From assembly GCA_036346255.1 (NCBI GenBank), contig CM070627.1, forward strand, positions 32,758,143 through 32,822,142: a DNA stretch of 64,000 bases. Direction: 5' to 3'. Below are positions 33,573 through 44,505 of the stretch, piece after piece. Source of the DNA: Ampelocalamus luodianensis (Eukaryota > Streptophyta > Magnoliopsida > Poales > Poaceae). The position numbers and the translations under genes were made by a program. How positions within the stretch are numbered: position 1 is the first letter of the stretch; every line of letters begins with the position of its first letter. The notes under the pieces are model-generated. The model was not told the origin of the DNA and did not search any database. It saw only the letters and a program-made list of their open reading frames with translations.

Positions 33573-34657
33573 TTAATGATACTGGCGGGATTCCGCCGAC
33601 AAACCAACGCCTTGTGGCCCTCCCGACCACAGTGGCGACAAGATCCAAACCAAGAACACTCTGAAGCATGATGTTCATTGCCACACTTGAAGCACTTCAT
33701 ACCTTGCCCTGGGACCGGATGCATCCTGGGAACACTCGCTGATGGTCGAGAAGTGGAGGATGACTGTGGCCTTGTGGACCTGGACTTGAAGGAATTCTGC
33801 GGGCCCTTGAACTTCTTGGAAACTGGCTTCAGAGATGACCCACTTCCTCCTCCGAAACTCTTCTTCTGACTGCCACCAGCACCCTCCAGATCCATGGTAC
33901 CTCCTGTACCTGGTAACTCTTCCCCAAGCTGCATCTCTAGCTCCATGCCCCTGGCTTGCTCTACCAGGGAGCTAAAGTCTCGCAACTCCAATGCCCCCAA
34001 CACTTGACAAAATTCCTTCCTGAGCCCTCTGTGAAACCTCTTAGCCTTCTTCGCCTCATTGGTAGCCACAGCTGGAACGAAGCGGATTATATTGTTAAAT
34101 CCCGCTTCGTACTCTGACACTAACATCTTACCCTGCTTGTAACTATTCAGTGATACCTCCATCCTTTCCACAAATGAGGCAGGATAAAACCTCCCCCGGA
34201 ATTGCTCCACAAACAACTCCCAAGTAACTGGGCCATGGGCAGTGGTCCTAGCTGTCAGGACTCCCTCCCACCAGATGTCCGCTTGCCCTTTAAGCTGGAA
34301 AGTGACAAACTGTGCCCTCATCTTCGAAGTCATCCCCAATGCTCTGAAGTGTCTCTCCATGTGCCGCAGCCAGTTAGCAGCATCAACTGGCGTGCCCAAC
34401 CCCTCAAAAGTATCTAGACACAGAGCGTTCCACTGGTGCAACCCCATAGCATTCACCACAGGTACCGCAGCAGGAACTGCCAAAGGAGCGGCTGCATGTG
34501 CGACTGGTGGCACCTAATTACCCTGAACTGTTGAAGCGACTTCCTCCTCCGATCCCGCAAGACTGACTTCGCCAGCTACAGAGTTCTGAACATCGGGCGG
34601 GGGCATTACCTGACCACGACCGACACCCTGCCGACCACGACCTCTGCCCCTTGCCAT
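33266..34657 (-). pseudogene. Gypsy gag relic
   Basis: Opens MARGRGRGRQGVGRGQ at 34657; a TAG near 34514 interrupts it before PPVAHAAAP. The retrotransposon gag domain follows (ANWLRHMERHFRALGM, FQLKGQADIWWEG, YPASFVERMEVSLNSYKQGK), then a Ser-rich linker and two CCHC zinc knuckles (CFKCGNEHHASEC and CRHCGREGHKALVC, about 33605-33700). It overlaps the start of the protease frame, so a frame change separates gag from pol here. Confidence 0.9.
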
Positions 34658-34833
34658 CACTAAACAATCACAAACAAGACAATTCAAATAATAAGCACAA
34701 CAGCCGACTATAAATAAAGCACAAGTTAAACTATAAACTCAACGAAAACGTAAATGCAATGCAAAAACCCAACCCACCTACTGTGCTTAGTGTGTTAAAA
34801 TTAATGTTTCGTTAACCACGGACCTACTGACCC

Positions 34834-34845
34834 GCTCGATACTAA
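34834..34845 (-). other. Degenerate gypsy primer binding site
   Basis: Minus strand TTAGTATCGAGC resembles TGGTATCAGAGC (initiator Met tRNA) and lies right at the inner edge of the 5' LTR. The LTR edge itself is mutated here (GGGTTACTGA instead of GGTATTACA). Confidence 0.55.
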
Positions 34846-37158
34846 TCAGTAACCCTGACTCAACATTGAGCCTCGAATGCTACTAAAATTAAATTAAACA
34901 AAACTAAACTATGACTAATTACAAATTTTCGGCAGAACCTCCTTTGTATAGTTAACTATACCGAGGTTCCAACAATTAATAATAGCATTTAATAATAAAC
35001 TCCATATTCAAGCATGCAAGATAATCTGATAAACATAAATAAAACTTGTTATTCTCATTATTACAATTAACCTGAAACTCAAAACCATCCATAAGTGATT
35101 CTCGCGCAGTTTACTTATTATTGGAATAAAACTAAAAAGCAGTTGCCTTAAGGATGAGTGGTAGTGAGTACATCCAAACATCTACTCCCTCCCATGCATG
35201 CCATCCTTGCCAGTTGTACCTATAACATATCAAAGCAAAGTGAGCCCAAAGACTCAGCAAGTATCAACAAGGCTAACGCTAGTTCATAGTCATAGCATCA
35301 ATAGACCAAACTAAACATTACACTAAACATAGCCTTCATGCTTATGTAATGCGACCGATGCAATGCACCTTTTAAACTTTATCTCTTTTTGCATTTTACC
35401 GGTAATGCGGGGTACACAACCGTCGATGTATACCCTTGCCTGTGCCCTCTAGCACAGGGACCAAGAGCCTATACTCCACAAGTATAGGGACCTTTGCCCA
35501 TCATCTTCATGATGGAGACCTCTTTACTCATTGCCCACATTCTACGAATGTGGGGACCTCAAGCCCGTCATTTACATGACGGGGACCTCAACTATTTTAT
35601 ACTTGGTCACCACGTGACCAAGTCTCAAACATGCTTAAAACATGCATATGTACTATGACATCATCTTTCATACATAAGAATTTAACGTGTACATAATAAC
35701 ATGCTTGCATTAACAATATACAAAGGAAACTTTAACCATAACTTGCATTCAACAAGATAAATTGAAAATCGTCACAATAGCATCCATGCATGGATATTAT
35801 GAGCAAGGCACAAACAGTCTCAGCATACAAGCATAAATTAATATACTATAACCCGAAAACTTGCCCCAACCGTGCGAGAACGGTGGACGCGAAGAGGGCG
35901 CTACCCCTGTGGTCACGCTCCCACCTGAACATAAAGATAACCCAAACTAAGACCAACATACTGGACCAAAAACATAAATAACCACACAATTGAACTCGCT
36001 AAACTCCCAAGCATTTCCAATCTTCCAATTTCTAGCGATCGATTTGGTGTTCACTGCGGACAGTCAACTTCTAAAATACATAACTTTCTACTCATGGGTC
36101 CAAATAAGATGTTCTAATACTTTCTAGAAAGTTAATTAAATTACCTAAATAAACTTAGTCGGGGAGCCCTTCTAATTCTGTCATTTACTACCCCTACCAA
36201 GCCAATCTACAGAACATCAATTGCCACGTCGGGTTCTTTGGATAGTAAACTAAAACCACCATAACTTTTGCTACGAAAGTCCAAATCTTGCGTTCTTTAT
36301 CTCTCTAAAAATGTATGAAAATTACCTACATTTTTCGTTATATCGAGATCCTCTGATTTCATCTTTAACTAATGTCTTAACCCAGTTTCCTACAGACTGT
36401 CCGAATGTTGACAGATTAGCAGGACAGCGGCACTTAAAAATTCATAACTCACTGACCGTTAATCGGATTTGGGCGTTCTTGGCGGCCACTGAAAGCTAAG
36501 AACATAAGACAACTATCTCTAGGAGGCTGGATCCCCAGATTCTATCTCTAACAACATGAAAACCGTCGTCCAATCTACTGGACAGAACACGATCTAGCAA
36601 GTGACGAGACTCGATCTACCAAACGAATTCAATTGCGACTAATGCACCTCAACCAGTGAAGAACGCGCGTTGTTACCCTTGTAGAATCGCAGAGAGATGA
36701 AGAACTTGCCCCGCGAAGATGAGCTCCTTCCTTCACCTTCTTCTCCTTTCTTGGCCGGTCACTCCGGTGCGATCTCCCTCTCTACTTCACTCGGCCGGCA
36801 GCAGGATGGATGATCTTCACCGGCAGCAAGGGGAGGACTAGGGGAGGTGCAAGGGAGGGGGCACAAAGGGGGGAGGAGGTTGGGCGCAAGGTGGAGGAGG
36901 GGAGGGGAAGGAAAGTGGCGGCCACAAGGGGGGAGGGGTGGGAGATGTGGGGGAGTGGGGGGTGTGCTAGGGTTTGAGGCCCCCCCTTGGCCGGCCACCA
37001 ACATGGGCCTTTGGGCCCCACGGTCGCTTTGCCCCTTAGGCTTCATGGCCTCCTCTTGGCCCTAACCCAAAACTGGAAGAACAGATGAGTCGTCGGAATC
37101 CTCTGTTAAAATCCGATTTCGAACCGAAATCTTCCTAAACGACAAAAAGGGTATTACA
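34846..37158 (-). repeat. 5' LTR of the gypsy element
   Basis: About 2.31 kb, collinear with 27486-29805 and mostly identical by eye. The inner edge is eroded; the outer edge (GGGTATTACA) is intact and abuts the CCACC duplication. Confidence 0.9.
35410..35623. repeat. Hairpin array in the 5' LTR
   Basis: The same seven hairpins as at 28051-28263. Here the last stem is perfect over 10 bp (ACTTGGTCAC/GTGACCAAGT) and the third is 8 bp (CCTATACT/AGTATAGG). The first stem has one A-to-C change giving a G:T-type mismatch. Other differences fall mainly in loops or linkers. Confidence 0.88.
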
Positions 37159-37895
37159 CCACCGTGCCATGGACCCGCGCCCACACCACCCCACCCCTCC
37201 TCCCCTTGCCTGGGTCAGCCGTCCCTGCATCTCAGGCAGCCATCCCCCGCGGTTGCAGCTACGCTCCAAGCGGAGCCCCGCCTACGTCATCTCCAAGCGC
37301 GCCAGCGCAAGATCCACAGCCACAGGGTCAGCCCCTTTGCTGCGTCGACCGTCGGTACCCTCTCTTCCTTCCTCCTCCTCGCTTTCCACACACGCCATGC
37401 CCTCCTCCCTCCCCTGGCACCCTCCTCCTCGGCGCCTCCTCCCTCTTCCTGGCCTCCCCCATCTCCACCGTGCCAAGGACCCATGCCCACCCCACTCCCT
37501 CCTCCCTTGCTTGGTTCAGCCGTCCCTGCACCTTCGGTAGCCATCCCTAGCGGTCGCGGCCGCACTCCCGGCGGAGCCCAGCCTACGTCGTCTTCAAGTG
37601 CGGTGACTACATGGTCCACGCTGACCTAGAGGGCTCACCAGTCATGGGGAGCCCCTTCCCTGTCTTCTTCAGCACATCCACCTCCACCACCACGACCTTC
37701 ACCACTGCCCTCCCTGCCGTCACATCCACCTACCCCAACATGGTCAACCAGACCACGACCAACATGCCAAACTACGCTGCCACACCCTCCATCTCCTCCA
37801 GTGCCTTCCCAAGCCTCCTCGGCCTCATCCCTAGTGCCTCTGGTGGAATCTTCACTCCCGTCATTATTACAACTAGGAATGATGTGGTAGCTTAA
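37159..37895 (+). pseudogene. Right part of the split locus; filamin-like fragment
   Basis: GC-rich sequence holding the second half of the tandem duplication (units about 27390-27485 plus 37159-37300, and 37390-37615; shared words CAGCCGTCCCTGCA and GCGGAGCCC). The best frame from 37590 reads VFKCGDYMVHADLEGSPVMG then SPFPVFFST, resembling the last strands of a filamin/ABP280-type repeat (G-Y-x-V...G-x-PV-x-GSPFPV). A Thr/Ser/Pro-rich tail follows to a stop at 37893-37895. I do not recognise the parental gene. Probably a truncated copy. Confidence 0.5.
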
Positions 37896-38649
37896 TGGTA
37901 AAGGCATTCATTCTTAACTGAGTTAGAGTTATCTGTGCCGCCTTTTTAAAAGAATTAGACCCATTTATTATTGTCCAAGTTCTAATGAACAATACAATGT
38001 GGTCAAATGGTAATGTTGTTTTCAGTGAAAGAAAGTAACTAACTTCTGCAAAACTGTTATTTTGTATGAGCTATGTGTATTCATATTTCATCTTTTGTAG
38101 TCAGATTAATTTATCTATAACTTTTGTGACTAATTATGTTTTATGATCTCAGATATAGGGATGGGGAACCCACAGATAATGCGTTCGATTTGTGCTAATT
38201 TACATGAACTTTTTAGCACAAATGCTTTTATATGCTCATTGGTTAAAGGATCTATACACCATTGGGTAATGTGTTTGATGTAATGTTGCATCATGAGGAT
38301 TCTTTGCTGATATCTCCTCTATTGTGGGTTGGTGTTTATGGGTACAACACGTATGGCATCTTTGTAATGTGTAATCTAATTATTGTGTTGGAGAAAAACC
38401 AATATTATTATTATTGGTTTTAACATCAATGCAGAGTGTATACAATACATTATATAAATATGATGGTCCACGTTTAAATTTGTTGTATCCAGGTTTTGGT
38501 CGAACAATACAGATAGCCAACGTCCCTAGGCCTACCTATCATTTCGATGATTTGATCAACTGTCATTTCTGCCCTAGGCAGCCTAGCTCTTCTTACACAA
38601 AAATTCTTCAAGATATTTTTTTTATGAGTTGACATGGTTCATATTGCAG
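37896..38649. other. A/T-rich spacer, possibly intronic
   Basis: No recognisable protein. A 72-codon open frame at 38414-38632 has no family resemblance that I can name. The segment ends at a good splice acceptor (TTGCAG at 38644-38649) for the next fragment, so part of it may be old intron. Confidence 0.45.
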
Positions 38650-39099
38650 AGTCCTATAACTCCATGGCAAATAGCTGCAAATGGACCTCTAGTGTTCAAC
38701 CAGATATTGATGAATGAACAACAGGGGGATACTAATGCCCCCACACGAAAGATAATTTCTACTTTGCTTGACTGGACTTTGGGAGGGAGGAATTTCTACG
38801 TAGAAGGATCATGGGATAGCTGGAAATAAAATTACATTTATTAGCCAGATAAAAGGCATACGCATTCCCTTTTTCCCAAAACTAAAGCCTAAGGATAGAA
38901 CCGATTTGATTCTAACATTGTTTATATACATCGCAGGAGACCCATTGAGAAATCTAGAAAAGATCATGCCATCTTGTTAGGGCTTCCATCTGGAGTTTAC
39001 CGTTATAGATTCATTGTAGATGGAGAGAGAAGATTTCTACCTGATTGCCTCTGTGAAACTGACAACAGGGGTAACATTGTGAACCCTGTTGATGCCAAT
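38650..39099 (+). pseudogene. SnRK1 beta-subunit (AKIN-beta-like) gene fragment, two exons
   Basis: Exon at 38650-38823 after TTGCAG: TPWQIAANGPLVFNQILMNE, then TLLDWTLGGRNFYVEGSWDS, the start of the glycogen-binding (AMPK1_CBM) domain of SnRK1 beta subunits. Second exon 38937-39099, from CGCAG to a GTGAGT donor: KSRKDHAILLGLPSGVYRYR, then FIVDGERRFLPDCLCETDN and NIVNPVDAN. In the family this is followed by a DYVPES segment and a C-terminal ASC domain; neither is present. The first exon lacks a good donor (TGG|AAATAA) and runs into a stop. It is therefore a truncated copy. The parent normally acts in the SnRK1 energy-sensing kinase complex. Confidence 0.85.
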
Positions 39100-39749
39100 G
39101 TGAGTATGGTCTTTCAAGCATAGCATTGCTCTTCATACAATGATATTGTTTATGTCTTTAGATCAAGGAGTACATTTTTAATCTTTATTTTGTTTGGGCC
39201 TTTGTCAACTCTACCAGGATTTGCATGTAGTTGAGCATTTTGATTTGTTGCTAGAGTAGGAACCGAACCTTTGTGCATTGCTTGCTACGTAAATGATCCG
39301 AATTGTATACTACAAGGATTGAATTATCACCAACATTATGTATTGCTTGCTGCAAAGGAGGGATTAGTTTAATATCCTTCAATAGTAGTCCATGTTGATA
39401 ATCTTCACAAGTATGTAATATATGTTTTGCTTGTTGTTTTCCATGTCTTTTTGGGATGTGATTATGTTGTTTCAAAACCATTTGTCTCTATCTTAATACA
39501 AATGATATGCAACTCTACTGCATATTCTCCAACAAAAAACAACCTTAGTGTACTTCTGCCCAATTGGTACTACATAAAGTTAGCTAATAATAATTGTGTT
39601 GTATATGAATCTACTAGCTAGGTCTTTACTTGCTATATAGTGCTAACAAAATCAATGTTCTCGTGTAGATCATCCCTGATTAATTTGCTGCTGAGCATCT
39701 TTAGAGAAGATCATACGACATCCTCTTGCGTAGACCAAACATAAAAGAA
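39100..39749. other. Spacer between the beta-subunit and B3 fragments
   Basis: A/T-rich, no gene recognised. GTGTAG at 39663-39668 could be an old splice acceptor. Confidence 0.45.
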
Positions 39750-39947
39750 AAGTGGTACGTCGGGTACTACCATGCGAGCAGAACCAGAAGCTTCAAATGA
39801 CAGCACTGGGTCAAGTTAGTCCGCAACAACAGGCTGCACGAGGGCTACATCTGCATCTTTGAGCCAATCAGAGGCGCAAGGAGGGTGACGATGATTGTCC
39901 ATGTCGTCAGGAAGGTCGGCGAGTGGTTTGTTATAGTCGCCGGCTAA
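39750..39947 (+). pseudogene. B3 DNA-binding domain fragment
   Basis: Reads KWYVGYYHASRTRSFK, a TGA stop, then QHWVKLVRNNRLHEGYICIF and a tail with VTMIVHVVRKVGEWFVIVAG ending in TAA at 39945-39947. This is the second half of a plant B3 domain of the REM-like kind (W-V-x-F-V-R-D-N-x-L-x-E-G-D-x-C-x-F-E). The stop within the domain and the absence of a first half make it a pseudogene fragment. Same orientation as the neighbouring fragments. Confidence 0.82.
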
Positions 39948-40027
39948 GTTCCTACACCCTGATCTCCTACCTTTTGGTGTGTAATATGCAAATGTGTAAA
40001 TTTGTTTTATGTAGTATATGTATGTGC

Positions 40028-40042
40028 AATTGAAATTGAACT
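40028..40042. repeat. LINE target-site duplication, left copy
   Basis: AATTGAAATTGAACT, identical to 41199-41213. Confidence 0.85.
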
Positions 40043-41198
40043 TTTTAGATAATGGAAGAGAAAACCTCTCCCAGCCTCTGCATCAATGATGCACACAACC
40101 TAATCTATCATTAAGTTTAAAGCACTATAGTACCCAAACTGTTAAAAAAGGTATGAAACCTTACAAGCAAAAGATGACTGAAATTTAAACTCAATCAATA
40201 CAAATCATGTGGCTAAACCTCCACCCATGAGCACTTAAAATTTGCTTTGCCACAACCTCCAGACGATCGCTTCCAGCCAACATGGACTCCTTCTGGTCCG
40301 ATTTCTGCAAATTTGCCCAAGCCCTCAGCCAGTGCCCGGTCAAAAGGATAACCTGCAATAGATTAGTAACTATCTTTTTATTAAAAATGGCATTATTCCG
40401 GCATAACCAGATAGAATAACATAAGGTACTAGCTCCCACCAGGAGTTGTGACTTTAAAATTTTTGGAATTCCAGCTAACCAATTCCCAAACATGTTTGCT
40501 ATACTCACAGGGGGGGATAAATTAAACGCACAACGAACAACCCACCAAGTGAGATGCGCAAATGGGCAGTCAATAAAAAGATGTTGAATTGTTTCCTCTT
40601 TAATACAGAAACAACACTGCTTGCTACCCCTCCAATTTCTTTTAAGCAGGTTATCCTTATTTAAAACGACCCCTCTTTTGAGATACCAAAGGAAAAATCT
40701 GTACCTTTAAGGGAATTTTAATTAGCCAAAATAAATTCCTAATAGGGACTCTACAATTGCTAATTAGAGCCCCATAAAAAGACTTGACCGTAAATAGTCC
40801 AGATTTAGTTAAATTCCATCTAAAGATGTCCTTTTGAGAACTTAACTGTAAATTAGCAATTCTCAATATTAATTCATTCCAAACATGTAATTTGGGTCCA
40901 ATAATAGGTCTTCGAAAGGAAATATTTAAAGGTTTCGATCTCATAACAGTTGCCACGGTATCCTCCTTTCTCCTTACCACTTTATAAAGAATAGGGTATT
41001 GTCTTTTCAACGGAGAATCTCCTAACCAAATAACCTAGTTTGCATTCCATTTTGAACCTGGAAAGACCCGAAACGAAGAAAATGATCTTTAATTTTCATA
41101 AGACCCGACAAAAATGAGAAATCTCAGGCTTATTAACCACCTGCGAAAGACTTTTGTCACCCAAATACTTCCTCGTTAGCAACGATTGCCAAAAATGA
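40043..41198 (-). mobile_element. 5'-truncated LINE (non-LTR retrotransposon) fragment
   Basis: Minus strand. Encodes the C-terminal reverse-transcriptase-associated zinc-binding region of plant LINEs: SKPLNISFRRPIIGPKLHVW, WNELILRIANLQL, FRWNLTKSGLFTVKSFYGAL (40657-41010), and further MFGNWLAGIPKILKSQLLVG and LCRNNAIFNKK (40191-40508), with breaks between. Flanked by 15-bp direct repeats; the left end shows a short T run, consistent with a decayed poly(A) tail. The RT core is absent, as in typical 5' truncation. Confidence 0.88.
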
Positions 41199-41213
41199 AA
41201 TTGAAATTGAACT
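41199..41213. repeat. LINE target-site duplication, right copy
   Basis: AATTGAAATTGAACT, identical to 40028-40042. Confidence 0.85.
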
Positions 41214-43389
41214 AAAAGTAGCTATTGTTGCCTCGCATTGCATGCAATGCAACTGCACTCTGACCTTGCAATATGGCTACACTCTGACGCTGTTTCTAAC
41301 CTCATTCTTCTCCTTTCTGCTTTCCTTTCCATCTACTACTTACCCCCAAAACACAAACTCTTTTTCTTCACGTGCCAAATGGCGCAAATAGGCTACTAGT
41401 AATCATGAGAACAAAGAGTAAGACTTTGATCACAAGATTTAACTGCATGCTAGCAATTAGACACTAGTGTTAACCAGTATAAATTCGTGAGATAAGAATA
41501 AGTGTCTTTGTTATGCACTAGAGCATATAGTTGGGGATGGCTCAATAGAGACTAGATCAGACTAGTAGAAATAGGAATGGAATTAGACCGAGCTAATTAT
41601 AAGAACAATAACTGATGATTTTAAACCATCCTACTAAGCATGCATTTCACTTAAGCACCAGAACTAAAGCATTCCAGATAGAGCCAGTTCGGTAGCCAAG
41701 ACAAGAATTGAGATAGTAGAGTAGTAGAGGAAAGAAGGAGCGCAAGAGGTAGTTGGAGGAGGGAGGTGACGCGCGGCCAGGCGGAGGCGCGGGCCCGGTC
41801 AGAGTCGGGGTAGTCGAAGGAGGGAGGCAAATCAGCTTGGGGCGGGTAGGCGGGCACTACGCGTGGGGCTGTGGTCAGGCGGAGGTGGGCAGAGGCGCGG
41901 TCGGCCGGGGCTGGCGCACGGTGGTGTGGGGTAGAGTTGGCGTAGGGAGAGGAGCTAGGGTTGGGGAGATGCTGGAATGGGGTGGGGAATGAGGGAGAGG
42001 ACTGGGCTCAAGCCATTATACTAGGTAGGACGTGGGTAAATAATCCCAACTCTATGGGCATTCTTGGAACGTAAACCCACCGAAGCGACGGGATGCTACC
42101 CTCGGGCGGCTTCCGGCTACCAACTTCTGTGTGTTGCAATTGGCTTTTGGCTTCGAGAAAAGCTAGTGAAGAAAGCCAACCATTTGGGACGATTTCTAGC
42201 TTTTCCGAGTCAAAAGCCGGAGCCGTCCCAAATAGGACCTAAAAGCATTGCTTTCAAAGGCAAATAAGTCGGGTCAAGAAGGATGGAGTTTGACTATTGG
42301 AATAGGATAGGATCAGATCCTACTCGAAGCACTCCATCATGCATTGGAGATAGATATATCCGTGTCTTGCACCACATAGAAATTAAATGCTTACTTTCTC
42401 ACAAAAAAGGAATTAAATTCTTGTCTGGCAACTTAAAATATAACATATTATAGAAATATATCTATATCTTCCACAACATAAAAGTAAAAACTCAAATCTA
42501 GAGTTTTTTTGGATAGCATGATGGTATTTTTTTTCTTTGGAAAAAGTCCAATTTTCAAGCCTGAACATTGCCCTAATCCGAAAAACAACCTCGAACTTCA
42601 AAATAGTCTATTTTGCATCCACGAACTATTAAAACTGTTCACTCTTCACACCAAAGCTAGTTTCATGAGTGATTTTTACCACGTTAGCGGCGACATCACT
42701 TATGTTGTCTTATCCACCCACCTAGCAAGAAGGGGGGAGAGGAAGAAGAGGAGGTATTATAGTACAACAAGTGTGGCCTAAGTTTTAAACATACTATTTG
42801 TTTTTAAATTTGTTTTACTCCTTTGACTGCATCAGTGAACTCTGGTTCACGTATATAAATAAAACGACCATAATTCTTTTCATAGCCTTCCCTTCAATAT
42901 GTCATCTTGTCTTGCGGCGCTCTATCCTTCCAAGCGAGCCTATGCTTGGGAGCACTCCTCCTACGGTCCTACCATTCATAAAATATTCTTATCTCTCCTT
43001 GGTCGTAAAGCTTCGCTTTGCTTTCATTTACCAAAAATTCTATTGGAGTTTCCAGCTGGTGTCAGGTTGGAAGCCTACGGGCCGGTCTGTTCTAGCACTC
43101 ATTCTTTAAATCCTTGCATTACTCTCTTCCTTGCCTCTTTGCCCTAACTTGGACTGGCTTAAACAAAAATGGCTGGACTTTCTAACGATGGCAGATCATT
43201 GCTACTTGGTTCTCATGTGATGACCACGATGTGATTGCGATGTCCGTGTCGCTATGAATAGGAAGGTCCACATGTATATGTTTCTTTACAACACTTGGAT
43301 CAGAACATTATTTTGTGTTGGATCGATCATGAACTTATATTAGTGTTTTGTGACAACAGAATATACTATTTTGTGTTACTATGAAATTT
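41214..43389. other. Intergenic, MITE-like and G-rich pieces, no gene recognised
   Basis: A G/C-rich block at 41745-41995 has open frames but only low-complexity Gly/Arg translation. At 42100-42240, text such as GGCTTTTGGCTTCGAGAAAAGC and GGAGCCGTCCCAAATAGG resembles the ends of the Tourist-like element at 59900-60806. A/T-rich text at 42520-42700 looks like another old MITE. Nothing firm. Confidence 0.4.
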
Positions 43390-44505
43390 CACTCCTATGA
43401 GGAAAATCTCAGTGGCCACCAGGATAAGCTCCTCCTCTCGCCACCAAATAAGCCCCTCTCTCCTCCTCGCCGTGGCCGTCAGCGGCCGCCGGCCGGCCAG
43501 CGGTAGTGGCGGGGCTTCTTCTTCTCGGTGGTGGCACCTGATCTGCATCACGCTTCTGACGCTTGATGTCTGTCTGCCGATTTCCAACGGTGTGGGCTTT
43601 CATCGGGGTTGAATCTGGGGCCCTTCTCCGCCAGCTTCTTCTGGCGGCGCGGCTTCGTCGATGCATGACGACGAAGGTGGCGCGGTGTAAATCCAGATTT
43701 GGTGCAATTGGTGGAGATCGCGACGGCTCGGTGGTGGTGGCTTGTGCGGCGCTCGGCTCCTCATCAATGGACGATTGTCAACCGACCGACGCGTAGGCTG
43801 CGATGGATGTTGCCTTCCTTCTTTTGGCGTGTTGCTTTGTGCGACGCGCGGCCTCGATCCGCGATGGATGGATCTTTGTAGGCTCGATCCGTGTGTCGAA
43901 TCTGTGGAGGCGTGTGCATTCGTGACTTCACGATGGTGCCGGCGACGGTTGGCCGTTGAAGATGTTGCGGACGTCGTCTTGGCGATTTGGCCTTTATTGG
44001 TTGGATCTAGCAATGAGGTCATGCTGTGGTGTAGTCTTGGAGTACTGGTACCTTCGATCCGGAGTGAAAACTCTTGATCTGGCCTTCACTGGTTGGATCC
44101 GGCAATGACGTCGACCTGAGCGGTGTTACCTTCTTGAAGGCGTTGCTTTGGAGCATCGGTAGTTGAGCTCCGGAGTGAAAACTCCTGTTCTGACCTTCGC
44201 TGGTTGGATCCGGTGACGACGACGTGGGTCGTATCCCTTTTTGGAGGTGTCGCTACGAAGACTAGCTCATCATCACCTCTTTACTACGCAGCTACTGTTC
44301 GCGTGTGGACGATCTCCTAGTTGGTTCCGGGGGCGGGGCTAGGTGTTTTTTAGGCTAGCCTTTGCATAACAATTTGTTTGTCATTGTTGGCTTTTGGCAT
44401 TTTTTGTTTTAAGCTTTTAGCTGATGGTGATATAATACCTATGTGCATCCCTAGTTGGTACAGAGACCGAAAGTTGTATTTCACTTCTATTATCTAAAAA
44501 AAAAA
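43390..44505 (+). mobile_element. Retroelement-like non-coding unit ending in poly(A)
   Basis: GC-rich sequence with no sustained ORF. It contains about three diverged units of ~110 bp (43976, 44056, 44170) built on CCGGAGTGAAAACTC and CTGGTTGGATCCGG, and ends in TGTATTTCACTTCTATTATCT plus ten A (44496-44505). A poly(A) end without coding capacity suggests a LINE 3' end or SINE-like/processed unit. Target duplications were not found, so the type is inferred. Confidence 0.4.

Larger units (their letters stand above)
27486..37158 (-). mobile_element. Full-length Ty3/gypsy chromovirus-type retrotransposon (decayed)
   Basis: A 9673-bp element flanked by 5-bp target duplications CCACC (27481-27485 and 37159-37163). 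LTRs of about 2.3 kb begin TGTAATACCC and end GGGTATTACA. Reading the minus strand: 5' LTR, degenerate primer site, gag with zinc knuckles, protease, reverse transcriptase, RNase H, integrase and chromodomain, polypurine tract, 3' LTR. This order and the chromodomain place it in the chromovirus branch; LTR size suggests Tekay/Del-like. Gag and pol carry several stops. LTR copies differ at scattered positions, so insertion is not very recent. Confidence 0.93.

Noticed and set aside
37870..37935. tRNA-like phrase (GTGGTAGCTTAATGGTAAAGGC)
   Set aside because: Only a superficial D-arm resemblance; no acceptor stem, anticodon arm or TTCGA-type T-arm could be formed.
41753..41992. Gly/Arg-rich ORF in G-rich DNA
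   Set aside because: Translation is low complexity and both strands are open, as expected from base composition.
42798..43147. ORFs at 42.8-43.1 kb considered as a LINE coding fragment
   Set aside because: No RT, endonuclease or zinc-binding motif could be found in any frame.
43397..44077. Several overlapping ORFs on both strands at 43.4-44.1 kb
   Set aside because: Frames overlap, no domain is visible, and the unit ends in internal repeats plus poly(A), favouring a non-coding retroelement.
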